Of a DNA stretch of 64,000 nt, positions 19,751-29,228 are shown piece after piece. The translations under genes were made by a program, and so were the position numbers. Below the pieces are notes generated by a model. The model did not search any database. It had not been told where the DNA came from and saw nothing but the letters and a program-made list of their open reading frames with translations. The stretch is taken from contig JYJN01000133.1 in NCBI GenBank assembly GCA_003263845.1, forward strand, positions 1-64,000, in the 5' to 3' direction. This DNA is from Vibrio aestivus (lineage in GTDB: Bacteria > Pseudomonadota > Gammaproteobacteria > Enterobacterales > Vibrionaceae). The stretch's first letter is position 1. Each line of letters opens with the position of its first letter.

Positions 19751-20722
19751 ATGTTTAAGGTACTAAAACCAACTCTGGCTGCATCAATTATTGCAGCGTC
19801 TTTCTCAATGAGCGCAATCGCCGCAGACGTAGAAAAAATCCATTTCTTAATTCCTGGTGGCGCAGGTGGTGGCTGGGATATGACGGCTCGTGGCACAGGG
19901 GATGTTCTAGTTAAAGAAGACATTGTTGAAAACGTCTCTTTCCAAAACCTATCTGGTGGTGGTGGCGGTAAAGCAATCGCGCACCTAATCGAAACCGCTA
20001 AGCGCCAAGAAGATACATTAATGGTGAACTCGACGCCAATCGTCGTTCGTTCTCTAACTGGTATCTTTCCTCAATCTTTCCGCGACTTAACGCCTGTGGC
20101 GGCAACCATCGCCGACTACGGTGCAATCGTAACCTCTCCTGACTCACCGTATAACACATGGGAGGATGTGGTTGCTGAGTTTGAATCTAACCCTCGTAAA
20201 GTAAAAATTGCGGGCGGTTCTGCTCGAGGCAGTATGGACCACCTAGTGGTTGCTGCGGCGTTCAAAGGTGAAGGGTTTGATGCTAAGAAAGTTCGTTACA
20301 TCGCGTACGATGCTGGCGGTAAAGCTATGGCTGCACTTTTATCTGGCGAAACGCAGCTGCTTTCAACAGGCTTGGGTGAAGTACTAGAAATGTCCAAGTC
20401 TGGCCAAGTCAAGATTCTTGCAGTAACTGCACCTAAGCGTCTTGAAGCAGCACCAGATGTCCCTACTCTAACGGAATATGGTAACGAAACTGTCTTCGCT
20501 AACTGGCGCGGTTTCTTCGCAGCACCTGGGGCTAGCCAAGAAAAGATTGATGAGTGGAACGCAGCACTAACTAAAATGTACTCCACAGACCAATGGCAAG
20601 TGGTTCGCGACCGCAATGGCTGGATCGACAACTACAAAGCCGACAAAGACTTCTATGCATTCCTTGAAGATCAAGAGAAGCAGATGGGCGACCTAATGCG
20701 TGAACTAGGTTTCTTAAAATAA
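19751..20722 (+). CDS. tctC: Tripartite tricarboxylate transporter substrate-binding protein (TctC family)
   Basis: Periplasmic solute-binding protein of the TctCBA carrier. The signal peptide spans residues 1-24 (ends SAIAA-DVEK). The mature N terminus IHFLIPGGAGGGWDMTARG is the TctC ligand loop, with the usual later segments NLSGGGGGKAI and LPTLTEYG-like (here PDVPTLTEYGNE). Length (323) is normal. The ligand is probably a di- or tricarboxylate such as citrate or propane-tricarboxylate; nearness to the methylcitrate operon makes related acids plausible but unproven. A hairpin after the gene (20750) separates it from tctB/tctA. Confidence 0.92.
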   Translation: MFKVLKPTLAASIIAASFSMSAIAADVEKIHFLIPGGAGGGWDMTARGTGDVLVKEDIVENVSFQNLSGGGGGKAIAHLIETAKRQEDTLMVNSTPIVVRSLTGIFPQSFRDLTPVAATIADYGAIVTSPDSPYNTWEDVVAEFESNPRKVKIAGGSARGSMDHLVVAAAFKGEGFDAKKVRYIAYDAGGKAMAALLSGETQLLSTGLGEVLEMSKSGQVKILAVTAPKRLEAAPDVPTLTEYGNETVFANWRGFFAAPGASQEKIDEWNAALTKMYSTDQWQVVRDRNGWIDNYKADKDFYAFLEDQEKQMGDLMRELGFLK

Positions 20723-20749
20723 TAACAATAGCTCTATATATTTAAGTGA

Positions 20750-20779
20750 TAGTTGGGCTAAATCCCTCTAGCCCAACTA
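20750..20779 (+). terminator. Intra-operon hairpin after tctC
   Basis: A perfect 11-bp stem TAGTTGGGCTA / TAGCCCAACTA with an 8-base loop lies 28 bases after tctC. It is not followed by a strong T-run, so it fits partial termination or mRNA protection that keeps the binding protein more abundant than the membrane subunits. The rest of the 284 bases before tctB shows no gene. Confidence 0.65.
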
Positions 20780-21006
20780 TCTAATGTTTCGCCGTATTTG
20801 AGAACTCTATCTTGCACTACTTGATAGAACCCCAAAAACTCCTTTGTTTATTGAACGATTTGTTTTTTGAACAAACAAGTAAGCCTATTGACTAGCAGCA
20901 ACAAGCTTACATTTGTTAATGAATACCCTGACAATTAAATCATTAACCTTCTTAAATACGGCCTTTTTCTTCTCTTCTTATTACTTCTAAGCAAATGGAG
21001 TTGGAT

Positions 21007-21507
21007 ATGTCGGACTCGCCAACAAATTCATTTTTCAGCAAGGAAAACTTGTTAAGTCGCGATAGAGTCGGAGCGATGATTTTTTTGATCGTCTGTCTCT
21101 GCTATGGCTACCAAACCTCACAAATCCCACTGTTCCCTGGAGATGAATACGAACCCTTCACCGCACGCACATTACCAACATTACTCACATTTGCGGGTAT
21201 CGCTTTGGCTCTGATCCTGTTGGTGACCGGTCAACCAGACACTCAAAGTGGCGCAGTAATGGATTTCAACTGGAAGCTGCTTGGTGGCTTTCTAGCACTT
21301 ATGGCGCTTTATGGCGTCGGCCTTACCTACCTTGGCTTTGTCATTGCCACTAGCTTGTTCTTACTGGCCGGATTTTACTTACTAGGTGAGCGCAGAAAGA
21401 AAGTGCTATTTGGCGCATCGTTTCCTTTCGTATTAGGTTTTTTCCTTTTACTCACCGAAGGCCTAGATATCTATCTTGAGCCTGGAATCATCTTCACTCT
21501 TTGGTAG
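21007..21507 (+). CDS. tctB: Tripartite tricarboxylate transporter small membrane subunit TctB
   Basis: Small four-helix subunit of the Tct carrier. The start at 21007 (MSDSPTNSFFSK) is preferred to ATG 20995 because the GGAG of the longer start sits 6 bases before it as ribosome site. Hydrophobic segments are seen near residues 25-40, 62-80, 95-120 and 130-155. The stop at 21505-21507 is 8 bases before the tctA start, showing translational coupling. Confidence 0.88.
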   Translation: MSDSPTNSFFSKENLLSRDRVGAMIFLIVCLCYGYQTSQIPLFPGDEYEPFTARTLPTLLTFAGIALALILLVTGQPDTQSGAVMDFNWKLLGGFLALMALYGVGLTYLGFVIATSLFLLAGFYLLGERRKKVLFGASFPFVLGFFLLLTEGLDIYLEPGIIFTLW

Positions 21508-21515
21508 GACTCATT

Positions 21516-23075
21516 ATGTTAGATGGAATTTTACAAGGCCTGTCGACGGCTGTGATGCCAACCAACATCATGATGGTTGTCGTGGGTTGTTTTGTTGGTA
21601 CTTTTATTGGTATGTTACCGGGTCTTGGCCCTATTTCGGCCATTGCTCTCATGATCCCAATCACTTACGGTCTAGACCCCTCGTCGGGCCTAATTCTGAT
21701 GGCGGGTGTGTATTACGGCGCCGTATTTGGTGGGTCAACATCATCAATTCTAATTAATGCACCGGGTTGTTCGTCTACGGTTGTTACCGCATTTGATGGC
21801 TACCCAATGGCGCAGAAAGGTCAAGCAGGTAAAGCATTGGCACTTGCGGCCTATTCTTCGTTTACCGGCGGTACTCTGTCTGCAATCATGCTTCTTGTTG
21901 CCGCACCAGCTCTGGCAAGCGTTTCGCTTAGCTTCCAATCTTCTGATTACTTCGCATTGATGGTTCTAGGCTTATCCGCTGTTGCAGCATTTGCTGGCCC
22001 AGGTCAGGTCATCAAAGCATGGATGATGACGGTTCTAGGCTTAATGCTGTCGACAGTTGGTATCGACAAAGGCGTGGGCGTTGAGCGTTTCACCTTTGGC
22101 TTAACGGATCTAATGGATGGATTCAGTTTCTTGCTTCTAGCAATGGCGACATTTGCGTTGGGCGAAACCTTGATGGGCATTCTTAAGCCTAGCGCAGACA
22201 CAAGCCAACAAGAGCAAGAGAAAATGAGCGACATCGGCAGCATGAAAGTCACCAAAGAAGAGTTCAAAGAAGTCGCGCCTGTTTCACTGCGCTCTTCAAT
22301 TCTTGGCTTCTTTACTGGTGTTCTACCGGGTGCTGGAGCAACTATCGCCGCTTTCCTTAGTTATGGTATGGAACGCAACATTGCACCGAAAGACAAAAAA
22401 GAAGAGTTCGGCAAAGGCAGTATTCGCGGCCTAGTCGCGCCAGAATCCGCCAATAACGCAGCGTCAAGTGGTTCATTTGTTCCTCTGCTTACACTGGGTA
22501 TTCCAGGTTCTGGTACAACCGCTATCATGCTTGGCGCACTCATCGCTTACGGCATTCAACCTGGCCCTCGCCTGTTCGTTGAACATCCGGACGTATTCTG
22601 GTCGGTTATCATCTCTATGTACATTGGCAACATCGTACTGGTGATCTTAAACCTACCGTTGATTCCGTACATCTCTAAGCTACTAGCGGTACCACGAACG
22701 GTGCTACTGCCTATGATTTTGTTCTTCTCTATCACAGGTGTTTACCTTGTTTCGTTTAATACCATGGATGTGTTCATCATGTTGATCATCGCCATGGCTG
22801 CTATAGCATTGAGATTGGCTAACTTCCCATTAGCCCCGCTGTTACTTGGTTTCATCTTGGGTGGGTTAATGGAAGAGAACTTGCGCCGCGCATTGATGAT
22901 TAGTGATGGTGAACTGAGCTTCTTGTGGGAACGCCCTATCACACTGACCTTTACTGTGCTTGCTGCATTAGTCCTTGTCAGCCCTATCATCGTCTCACTG
23001 GTTAAACGCATGAAGGGTCGACTGAACAAGTTCAATCCCAGTAAAACCAAAACAACATTAGAACCAAAGCAATAA
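21516..23075 (+). CDS. tctA: Tripartite tricarboxylate transporter large permease TctA
   Basis: Main permease with about 11-12 membrane helices. Start at 21516 (MLDGILQGLSTAVMPTN) has AGGA 8 bases upstream. TctA hallmarks are GTFIGMLPGLGPISAIALM near residues 33-51, the second inverted copy GFFTGVLPGAGATIAAFLSYG, and GIPGSGTTAIMLGAL. Length (519) is normal. It ends before a strong bidirectional terminator at 23081. Confidence 0.93.
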   Translation: MLDGILQGLSTAVMPTNIMMVVVGCFVGTFIGMLPGLGPISAIALMIPITYGLDPSSGLILMAGVYYGAVFGGSTSSILINAPGCSSTVVTAFDGYPMAQKGQAGKALALAAYSSFTGGTLSAIMLLVAAPALASVSLSFQSSDYFALMVLGLSAVAAFAGPGQVIKAWMMTVLGLMLSTVGIDKGVGVERFTFGLTDLMDGFSFLLLAMATFALGETLMGILKPSADTSQQEQEKMSDIGSMKVTKEEFKEVAPVSLRSSILGFFTGVLPGAGATIAAFLSYGMERNIAPKDKKEEFGKGSIRGLVAPESANNAASSGSFVPLLTLGIPGSGTTAIMLGALIAYGIQPGPRLFVEHPDVFWSVIISMYIGNIVLVILNLPLIPYISKLLAVPRTVLLPMILFFSITGVYLVSFNTMDVFIMLIIAMAAIALRLANFPLAPLLLGFILGGLMEENLRRALMISDGELSFLWERPITLTFTVLAALVLVSPIIVSLVKRMKGRLNKFNPSKTKTTLEPKQ

Positions 23076-23080
23076 ACCCA

Positions 23081-23106
23081 AAAAAGGAGCGATTTCGCTC
23101 CTTTTT
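23081..23106. terminator. Bidirectional terminator between tctA and araC-type gene
   Basis: A 12-bp stem AAAAAGGAGCGA / TCGCTCCTTTTT with a 2-base spacer (effectively a 4-base loop) provides T-runs in both directions for the converging genes. Confidence 0.9.
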
Positions 23107-23132
23107 CTCATTCAACACATAGACGTAAACAT

Positions 23133-23999
23133 CTAGTTTAATAAACCCGTTTGATACTGTTTAGGTGTCACACCAAACTCATTTTTAAACAGTCGAATAA
23201 AATGTGAAATATTATCGTAGCCAGACTCCAAAGCCGCATCGGTCACGTTCATTTTCTTGAGATTTGTTTTTGATGTTTGTAGGCGGCGCTGTGTGATGTA
23301 TTGCTTTGGGCTTGTGTCTGTCATCGCTTTAAACTTCTGCGAAAAGTTAGACAGTGACAGGCCTACTTCTTCAGCGACTTGTGACAAGGTCATCTGCAAT
23401 CCGGCTGGCGAATTCAATATGCGCATGGCTTTCTGGATTGGGTGATTGCTGTTACCGGCAATTAACCTCTGGCACGTCTGCTTTCTTAGTAGCTCGAAGA
23501 CCATCTCTTGCGCTGTCAAATCAACGAGAAACTCATGCCTAGCTTCCTCCGAGAGCAATATCTCTTGCATTCGAGTGTGAAGCGCTGCAATGCGGTTCTC
23601 AACCGCTTCAATGGCAAAGGTTTTCGGCGCATGCATGTCGGTCATGTCCGTTTCCAACACCTCAAGTACTCGCTGACTTACATGACCAACCATATGGTCA
23701 TCAAACTCATACACCAACGCTTTGGTATGCTCAGGCATCTTCATAAAGACATTCGTTTCCGGCGGGAGTAACACAAATTGATCGCGCTGGTAGCTCAGCT
23801 CTTCTGAATTGTTGATTTTGATGGACTTAGCACCTTGTAGGATGGTGCACAAACGAGGAAGTTCGTAAGAATGGTACTCGTCGTAATAATCTTTCGGTAG
23901 ATCGTAATACAACAGGTTGACACCCGATGTCGACAACGCATATTCGCGCTCCGCAACTCGACTAAAACTACTGATCTTATGCATAGGCTTCTGTGCCAC
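23133..23999 (-). CDS. AraC-family transcriptional regulator
   Basis: A 288-residue activator. The N-terminal cupin-like sensor has LPRLCTILQGAKSIKI and a following FVLLPPETNVFM. The two C-terminal helix-turn-helices occupy about residues 190-288 (LSQVAEEVGLSLSNFSQKFK and the GYDNISHFIRLFKNEFGVTP signature). It lies 3' of the tct genes in opposite direction and just downstream of the Fe-alcohol dehydrogenase on the same strand (137 bases apart). A role in controlling the dehydrogenase is plausible, but the ligand is unknown. Confidence 0.88.
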   Translation of the reverse strand: MAQKPMHKISSFSRVAEREYALSTSGVNLLYYDLPKDYYDEYHSYELPRLCTILQGAKSIKINNSEELSYQRDQFVLLPPETNVFMKMPEHTKALVYEFDDHMVGHVSQRVLEVLETDMTDMHAPKTFAIEAVENRIAALHTRMQEILLSEEARHEFLVDLTAQEMVFELLRKQTCQRLIAGNSNHPIQKAMRILNSPAGLQMTLSQVAEEVGLSLSNFSQKFKAMTDTSPKQYITQRRLQTSKTNLKKMNVTDAALESGYDNISHFIRLFKNEFGVTPKQYQTGLLN

Positions 24000-24136
24000 T
24001 TAAAATACACATAGGGACATAGTAAGCACAGAAAACCGAGTGAACATTGATCTCACTCGGCTAAACTTTCGATTTAGTTTTTAACAAAGTGCAGGCAATC
24101 GTTTGGCCTACACTCAGTCAACTTAAGCGAAGCAAA

Positions 24137-25283
24137 TTAAAGCGCTGCAGACAAAATTTCTACAATCTCTTCATGAGTTGCTTGTTTCGGGTTAGTGAAG
24201 CCACATGCATCTTTCAGTGCGTTCTCAGCAAGTACATCGAAGTCGTCGCGCTTCACACCAAGCTCTTCTAAGCCCGAAGGAATGTTAACGTCTTTTGAAA
24301 GTTGGCGAATAGCATCTAGACCTGCGCTCGTTGCTTGTTCATCCGTCATGTCTGCGGTGTCCACACCCATTGCGCGAGCAACGTCAGCCAGGCGAGCAGG
24401 AGCACCTGTGCATTGTAGTCTTGAACGTGAGGGAGCAAGATGGCGTTACAAACACCGTGTGGTAGGTCGTAGAATCCACCCAACTGGTGAGCAATCGCGT
24501 GAACATAACCCAGTGATGCATTGTTGAATGCCATACCTGCCATGAACTGCGCGTAAGCCATGTTATCGCGAGCTTCTAGTTGTCACCATTTTCAACAGCT
24601 TCACGTAGGTTCGCTTGAATCATTTCGATGGCTTTAATTGCCACAGCATCAGTGACTGGTGTTGCAGCTACCGACACGTACGCTTCGACTGCGTGTGTTA
24701 ATGCATCCATACCCGTTGCCGCAGTCAAAGATGCCGGTTTCTCTAGCATCAACTCTGGATCGTTAACCGAGATGATTGGCGTCACGTTCTTATCCACGAT
24801 CGCCATCTTGATGTGACGAACTTCATCGGTAATGATGCAGAAGCGAGTCATTTCAGATGCAGTACCCGCCGTAGTGTTGATGGCGATAAGTGGTAGCTGC
24901 GGTTTAGCAGAAACATCAACACCTTCGTAATCCTTGATTTCACCGCCGTTGGTTGCAAGCAGCGCGATGCCTTTCGCACAGTCGTGTGGAGAGCCACCAC
25001 CGAACGAGATAACACAATCACATTGATTTGCTTTAAGAAGTGCTAGACCATCATCGACGTTTCCAATAGTAGGGTTTGGCTTCGTCTCATCGAACACAAC
25101 CGCTTCAACACCTTCTTTATCTAGAAGAGTGGTTAGCTTGGCAACCGCACCAAGTTCATTCAATACTCGGTCAGTTACGATCAGCGCTTTCGAAAAGCCT
25201 TGAGACTTGATTGATCCAACAGCGTCGTTTAAACAGCCAGCGCCCATAAGGTTCAAAGATGGGATATAGAATGCATTAGACAT
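24137..25283 (-). pseudogene. Iron-containing (group III) alcohol dehydrogenase, two frameshifts
   Basis: The product is an NAD(P)-dependent Fe2+ alcohol dehydrogenase. The N half (from [16 protein letters not shown]) carries the NAD loop [17 protein letters not shown] and the metal ligands Asp/His in [12 protein letters not shown]. The frame stops at 24576; one C restored near 24578-24581 continues [18 protein letters not shown] and [17 protein letters not shown], which hold the last two iron-binding His. A second break near 24413-24416 (one G lost) leads into [20 protein letters not shown] and the normal C terminus. Repaired length is about 382 residues. The physiological substrate is unknown. 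Confidence 0.88.
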
Positions 25284-25634
25284 GTTCTACCTCGTTTACA
25301 TTTTTAGTTTTAAGTGTTCACCCTCTAACAACTCATCGGCGTGTGCCTGCCTACTACTTTAGAGGGGTGTTTAATTCAATAACTCGAGAGTATCAGGTGG
25401 GGTGAACTGCAAACTAGCTCGATTTTTATGAAAAATAGTCATTATTTAAAATGCGCGCTTTTACCCACGAACATAATCGATAATTGGTTTTAATTTCAGA
25501 CAGTAAGCTCCAAAGCTTAAAAGAACTCGTTTTCTCACTTATTTGCATGTCGTTGCAAAATTGCACAATAAACGCATTGAGAACACAAAAATTAGAGTTT
25601 ATACTCTAATTTCTTCGCAACGACGGGTACTCAC
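25284..25634. other. Intergenic region upstream of the TolC/HlyD/ABC-2 export operon
   Basis: This 351-base gap holds the divergent promoters of the alcohol dehydrogenase and the export operon. The only structure I can point to is the palindrome at 25589-25612, described separately. No open frame with a ribosome site was seen. Confidence 0.5.
25589..25612. promoter_or_regulatory. Palindromic operator-like site upstream of export operon
   Basis: Perfect 10-bp arms AAATTAGAGT / ACTCTAATTT are separated by TTAT, 23 bases before the first gene. Position and symmetry suit a TetR-, MarR- or MerR-type regulator controlling the operon, but no such gene is adjacent. Confidence 0.6.
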
Positions 25635-27050
25635 ATGATGACTAATAAGTTAAACGTCATTACTTCTCTCTCAATCGGCCTATTTACGAGTAGCATGGCA
25701 CTCTCTACCCCAATTAGCTTTTCACAAGCATGGGAAGTGGTTCAGCAAAACAACTACTCTCTGTCGGCACAGCGCGCCAATGTCGAACGCCAACAGCACC
25801 TTCAAAATGCAACCTCCAATCTAAACCTACCCTCTGTATCAGTTGGTGCAAACTACACTCGATTGGACAGCGACGTTACCGTGTCTGGTCAGCAGTTATT
25901 CGACAGCACAGGCCAAAGTATTCATCTGCCGCCCAATTTAGCGCCTGTTCTTAGCCCCGTGCTTGCTGAACTCGGTTCGATTACGTCAACAGTTACCGAG
26001 CGCGATATCTTCACTTCATCGATTCGTGCTATCTGGCCTATCTTCACTGGCGGCCGAATTTCAGCAGCCCAAACAGCGGCACAAGGTAAAACCGAAGAGG
26101 CCGCTAGCCAGCTGGCGATGGAAGTTCAGGCAAGATACGAAGATTTAAGTAAGTACTACTTTAGTGTGCTACTTGCCCAAGATGTTCTCTCTACACGTCA
26201 AAGTGTTGAGAGTGGACTTACGCATCACTTAGAAAATGCCATCAAACTCCAAGAACAAGGGCAGATAGCTAAAATTGAGCGACTCCAAGCCGAAGCTTCG
26301 CTAGATAAAGCGATTGTCGACCGTCAAAAGGCTCAAACCACATTGGAAATTACCCAAACGGCGTTAAATCAAATACTCAATCAGAATCAACGGGTTGAGC
26401 CGAATGGCAATCTGTTTATCAACCAGTCTCTGCCTCCGCTCAGTGCGTTTGTCGACCAAACTCTATCCACCTACCCTGGCTTAGCGCTGTTGGATGCTAA
26501 AGAGAAGCAAGCGAGCAGTCTGATTAAAGCTGAAAAAGGCAAGTATTACCCTGAGGTCTATTTATACGGAGACTACAGTCTCTATGAAGAGGACTCACTA
26601 GCAAGCCAAATGAAACCAGATTGGATGGTCGGCATCGGGGTCAGTGTGCCACTGATAGAGAATGGTGGTAGAAACCAAAAGGTTAAGGCCGCTCACAGCG
26701 CAGTCTCACAGGTTCAATATCTAAAAGCGCAGGCTAAACAAGACTTATCGGTACTGGTCCAGAAAACTTACCTCGAAGCACAGCAGGCAAAACAGGAGGT
26801 CAACGGTTTAGAATCGAGCCTTAGGCTAGCCAGCGAAAACTTATCTCTTCGTCAAAAAGCTTTTGCGCAAGGTCTGTCAACTTCCCTAGATGTCGTCGAT
26901 GCTGAACTCTACCTTGCCAGTATTAAAACGCAGCAGTCAGCGGCTAAGTTCAATTACCTACTTTCACTCACCAAGCTATTAGCGCTATCTAGCCAAATGG
27001 ATGCGTTTGATACCTATGAACGCACTTCAATCACCGCGAGCAACCAGTAA
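25635..27050 (+). CDS. TolC-family outer-membrane efflux protein
   Basis: Outer-membrane duct of a tripartite exporter. The signal peptide is about residues 1-24 (ends MALS-TPISF). Long alternating helices contain the two repeated OEP halves, with the second half starting near LSAFVDQTLSTYPGLALLDA. Residues 325-345 (MVGIGVSVPLIENGGRNQK) form the beta-strand that recurs in the family. It is the first of four genes with gaps of 9, 18 and 0 bases. Distinct from the adhesin-linked channel at 941. Confidence 0.9.
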   Translation: MMTNKLNVITSLSIGLFTSSMALSTPISFSQAWEVVQQNNYSLSAQRANVERQQHLQNATSNLNLPSVSVGANYTRLDSDVTVSGQQLFDSTGQSIHLPPNLAPVLSPVLAELGSITSTVTERDIFTSSIRAIWPIFTGGRISAAQTAAQGKTEEAASQLAMEVQARYEDLSKYYFSVLLAQDVLSTRQSVESGLTHHLENAIKLQEQGQIAKIERLQAEASLDKAIVDRQKAQTTLEITQTALNQILNQNQRVEPNGNLFINQSLPPLSAFVDQTLSTYPGLALLDAKEKQASSLIKAEKGKYYPEVYLYGDYSLYEEDSLASQMKPDWMVGIGVSVPLIENGGRNQKVKAAHSAVSQVQYLKAQAKQDLSVLVQKTYLEAQQAKQEVNGLESSLRLASENLSLRQKAFAQGLSTSLDVVDAELYLASIKTQQSAAKFNYLLSLTKLLALSSQMDAFDTYERTSITASNQ

Positions 27051-27059
27051 GGATCTGAC

Positions 27060-28055
27060 ATGAAACAACTTAAACCCATCGCCCTAGCGGTTGCTGCTCT
27101 TAGTGTAACTGGTTGGATTAGCTATCAATTCTACCAAGTACATCAACCCCAACCTATTCGTTTACACGGACAGATTGAAGCGCAGCAGTACAGTATATCG
27201 TCTAAAGTACCAGGCCGAATCGATCAAGTACTGGTTCGCAAAGGTGACAATGTCCAACAAGGCGACTTGATATTCACCCTTCACAGTCCAGAGATTGATG
27301 CAAAGCTCGAACAGGCGATCGCTGGTCAAAAAGCGGCTGGCGCGCTCGCGAAAGAAGCGGAAACCGGCGCAAGACAACAACAGATACAAGCCGCAAAAGA
27401 TCAATGGCTTAAAGCACAAGTCGCGGCTCAACTGATGGAAAAAACCTATCTGCGAGTCAACAACTTATATAAAGACGGCGTCATATCAGAACAAAAGCGA
27501 GATGAAGCGAAAACTCAATGGAAAGCAGCTCAATACACAGAAAGTGCTGCTTATCAGATGTATCAAATGACACAAGAAGGTGCGCGAAATGAAACCAAAA
27601 CTGCGGCAGCCGAAAAAGCCCGTATGGCACAAGGTGCGGTTGCTGAAGTAGAAGCCTATGCCAATGACACTCGAATTTCGAGTTGGTTTAACGGTGAAGT
27701 TTCTCAAGTGTTACTGCACAGTGGCGAACTCGCGCCTCAGGGCTTCCCTGTGGTCACCATTATCGATACCAATGACTCATGGGCTGTTCTAAACGTGCGA
27801 GAAGATCGATTGAAGTATTTTGAAAAAGGCTCTCAGTTCGATGCTTATCTCCCTGCATTGGATTCAACGATTCCATTCGTCGTCAGTCATATTGCGCCGA
27901 TGGGTGATTTCGCCACATGGCGCTCTACCGACTCATCACAAGGTTTTGATTTGAGAACGTTCGAGATCGAGGCAAAACCAGTCAACAAAAATGTTCAGCT
28001 TCGAATGGGAATGAGCCTTGTGGTTGAGTTAGACAACAACCAAGAAGATCAATAG
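27060..28055 (+). CDS. HlyD-family periplasmic adaptor (membrane fusion) protein
   Basis: One N-terminal membrane helix (residues 7-25) is followed by a biotinyl-lipoyl-like half motif (SSKVPGRIDQVLVRKGDNVQ) and a coiled-coil hairpin rich in Ala, Gln and Lys (about 75-195). The beta-barrel region is near 215-320. The layout matches YhiI/YbhG-type adaptors that join an inner-membrane ABC-2 permease to a TolC-type channel. Length (331) is normal for the group. Confidence 0.9.
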   Translation: MKQLKPIALAVAALSVTGWISYQFYQVHQPQPIRLHGQIEAQQYSISSKVPGRIDQVLVRKGDNVQQGDLIFTLHSPEIDAKLEQAIAGQKAAGALAKEAETGARQQQIQAAKDQWLKAQVAAQLMEKTYLRVNNLYKDGVISEQKRDEAKTQWKAAQYTESAAYQMYQMTQEGARNETKTAAAEKARMAQGAVAEVEAYANDTRISSWFNGEVSQVLLHSGELAPQGFPVVTIIDTNDSWAVLNVREDRLKYFEKGSQFDAYLPALDSTIPFVVSHIAPMGDFATWRSTDSSQGFDLRTFEIEAKPVNKNVQLRMGMSLVVELDNNQEDQ

Positions 28056-28073
28056 AGCGAGTAGGTCAATCGC

Positions 28074-29228
28074 ATGAGTGAAAACGCCATTAAGACACAA
28101 CTTAGTATCGTCAAGCGCGATCTATGGCTTCTATCCGCCCTTACGTGGGTCCCAGTTGCACTGGCACTTACGATTTGGTGGATATTTTCTCAAGGCATTG
28201 CGACTAACCTACCGATTGGTGTCGTCGACTTGAATCAAAGCCAGCTTTCACGCAGTTTCGCTCGGCACTTGGAAGCCACACCAACGCTGGCCATTACAGA
28301 ACAATACCGTTCAGTAGCAGAAGCGAAACGAGACCTAACAAACAGCGACATCTACGCATACGTAGTGATTCCAAACGAGTTTGATAAGCACGTTAGACTA
28401 GCACGATCACCTCAGATCTCAGTGTTTTACAACAGCCAATATATCCTTGTCGGCAAGCTTATTAACTCTGCCGTCATGCAAGCACAAGGCACCCTCAATA
28501 CTAAGTTGGCCATGGGGAATAACTTGGGCCAAGGAAACTCCACTTTATCCGCTGCGCTTGGTAAGGCTCTACCGATTCAAACTCAAATTACTGCGCTGTT
28601 TAACCTCAATAGCAATTACGCTCAGTTTTTAGTGGGCGCCATTATTCCTGCTATTTGGCAAATTGGTATCATAGTCACTGGCATAATGATCTTATCTGCC
28701 AATAACAGAGTGAGAGGCGTTCACCAATGGCTAAATAGACAACCTTCTCTCAATGTGATTAGAACATTCCTCCCTTACCTACCCCTATATCTATTGCAAG
28801 GTTTAGGGTTTTTATGGCTATTCTATGGGATTCTAAACTGGCCAATGCAAGGCAATCTTTGGATTATCGCTATCGCGCAAGCTGTCACCATTGTTTGTTG
28901 TCTAATCATGACGGCTTTGTTCTATTTCTTATCATTGGATGCAGCGAGAGCCATGAGTTTTGCAGGTGCATTTACTGCCCCTAGTTTTGCCTTTATGGGC
29001 ATTACTTTCCCAGTCAGCGATATGAATAGCCTAGCTCAATTCTGGCGGTCACTACTGCCGATTAGTCACTACATTGAGGTGCAAGTTGGACAAGCAAGCT
29101 ATGGGGCGAACATTTGGCATAGCGTTAATCAACTCACACCTATGATTTGGTATCTCATACCTGCACTGGCTTGCGGATTTTTGATTAAAAGAGCCACACA
29201 AAACACGACCAAAACGGAGACCAATTGA
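28074..29228 (+). CDS. ABC-2 type permease subunit 1
   Basis: The layout is that of the ABC2_membrane_3 family: one N-terminal membrane helix, a periplasmic domain of about 150 residues (starting NLPIGVVDLNQSQLSRSF), then five C-terminal helices including MSFAGAFTAPSFAFMGITFP. Related proteins work with an ATPase to export drugs or membrane-active compounds. No nucleotide-binding domain is present in this protein or its neighbours. Its stop overlaps the next gene's start in TGATG. Confidence 0.87.
   Translation: MSENAIKTQLSIVKRDLWLLSALTWVPVALALTIWWIFSQGIATNLPIGVVDLNQSQLSRSFARHLEATPTLAITEQYRSVAEAKRDLTNSDIYAYVVIPNEFDKHVRLARSPQISVFYNSQYILVGKLINSAVMQAQGTLNTKLAMGNNLGQGNSTLSAALGKALPIQTQITALFNLNSNYAQFLVGAIIPAIWQIGIIVTGIMILSANNRVRGVHQWLNRQPSLNVIRTFLPYLPLYLLQGLGFLWLFYGILNWPMQGNLWIIAIAQAVTIVCCLIMTALFYFLSLDAARAMSFAGAFTAPSFAFMGITFPVSDMNSLAQFWRSLLPISHYIEVQVGQASYGANIWHSVNQLTPMIWYLIPALACGFLIKRATQNTTKTETN

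Noticed and set aside
23795-24010. Minus-strand ORF overlapping the start of the AraC gene
   Set aside because: Out-of-frame shadow without ribosome site; the AraC frame is complete.
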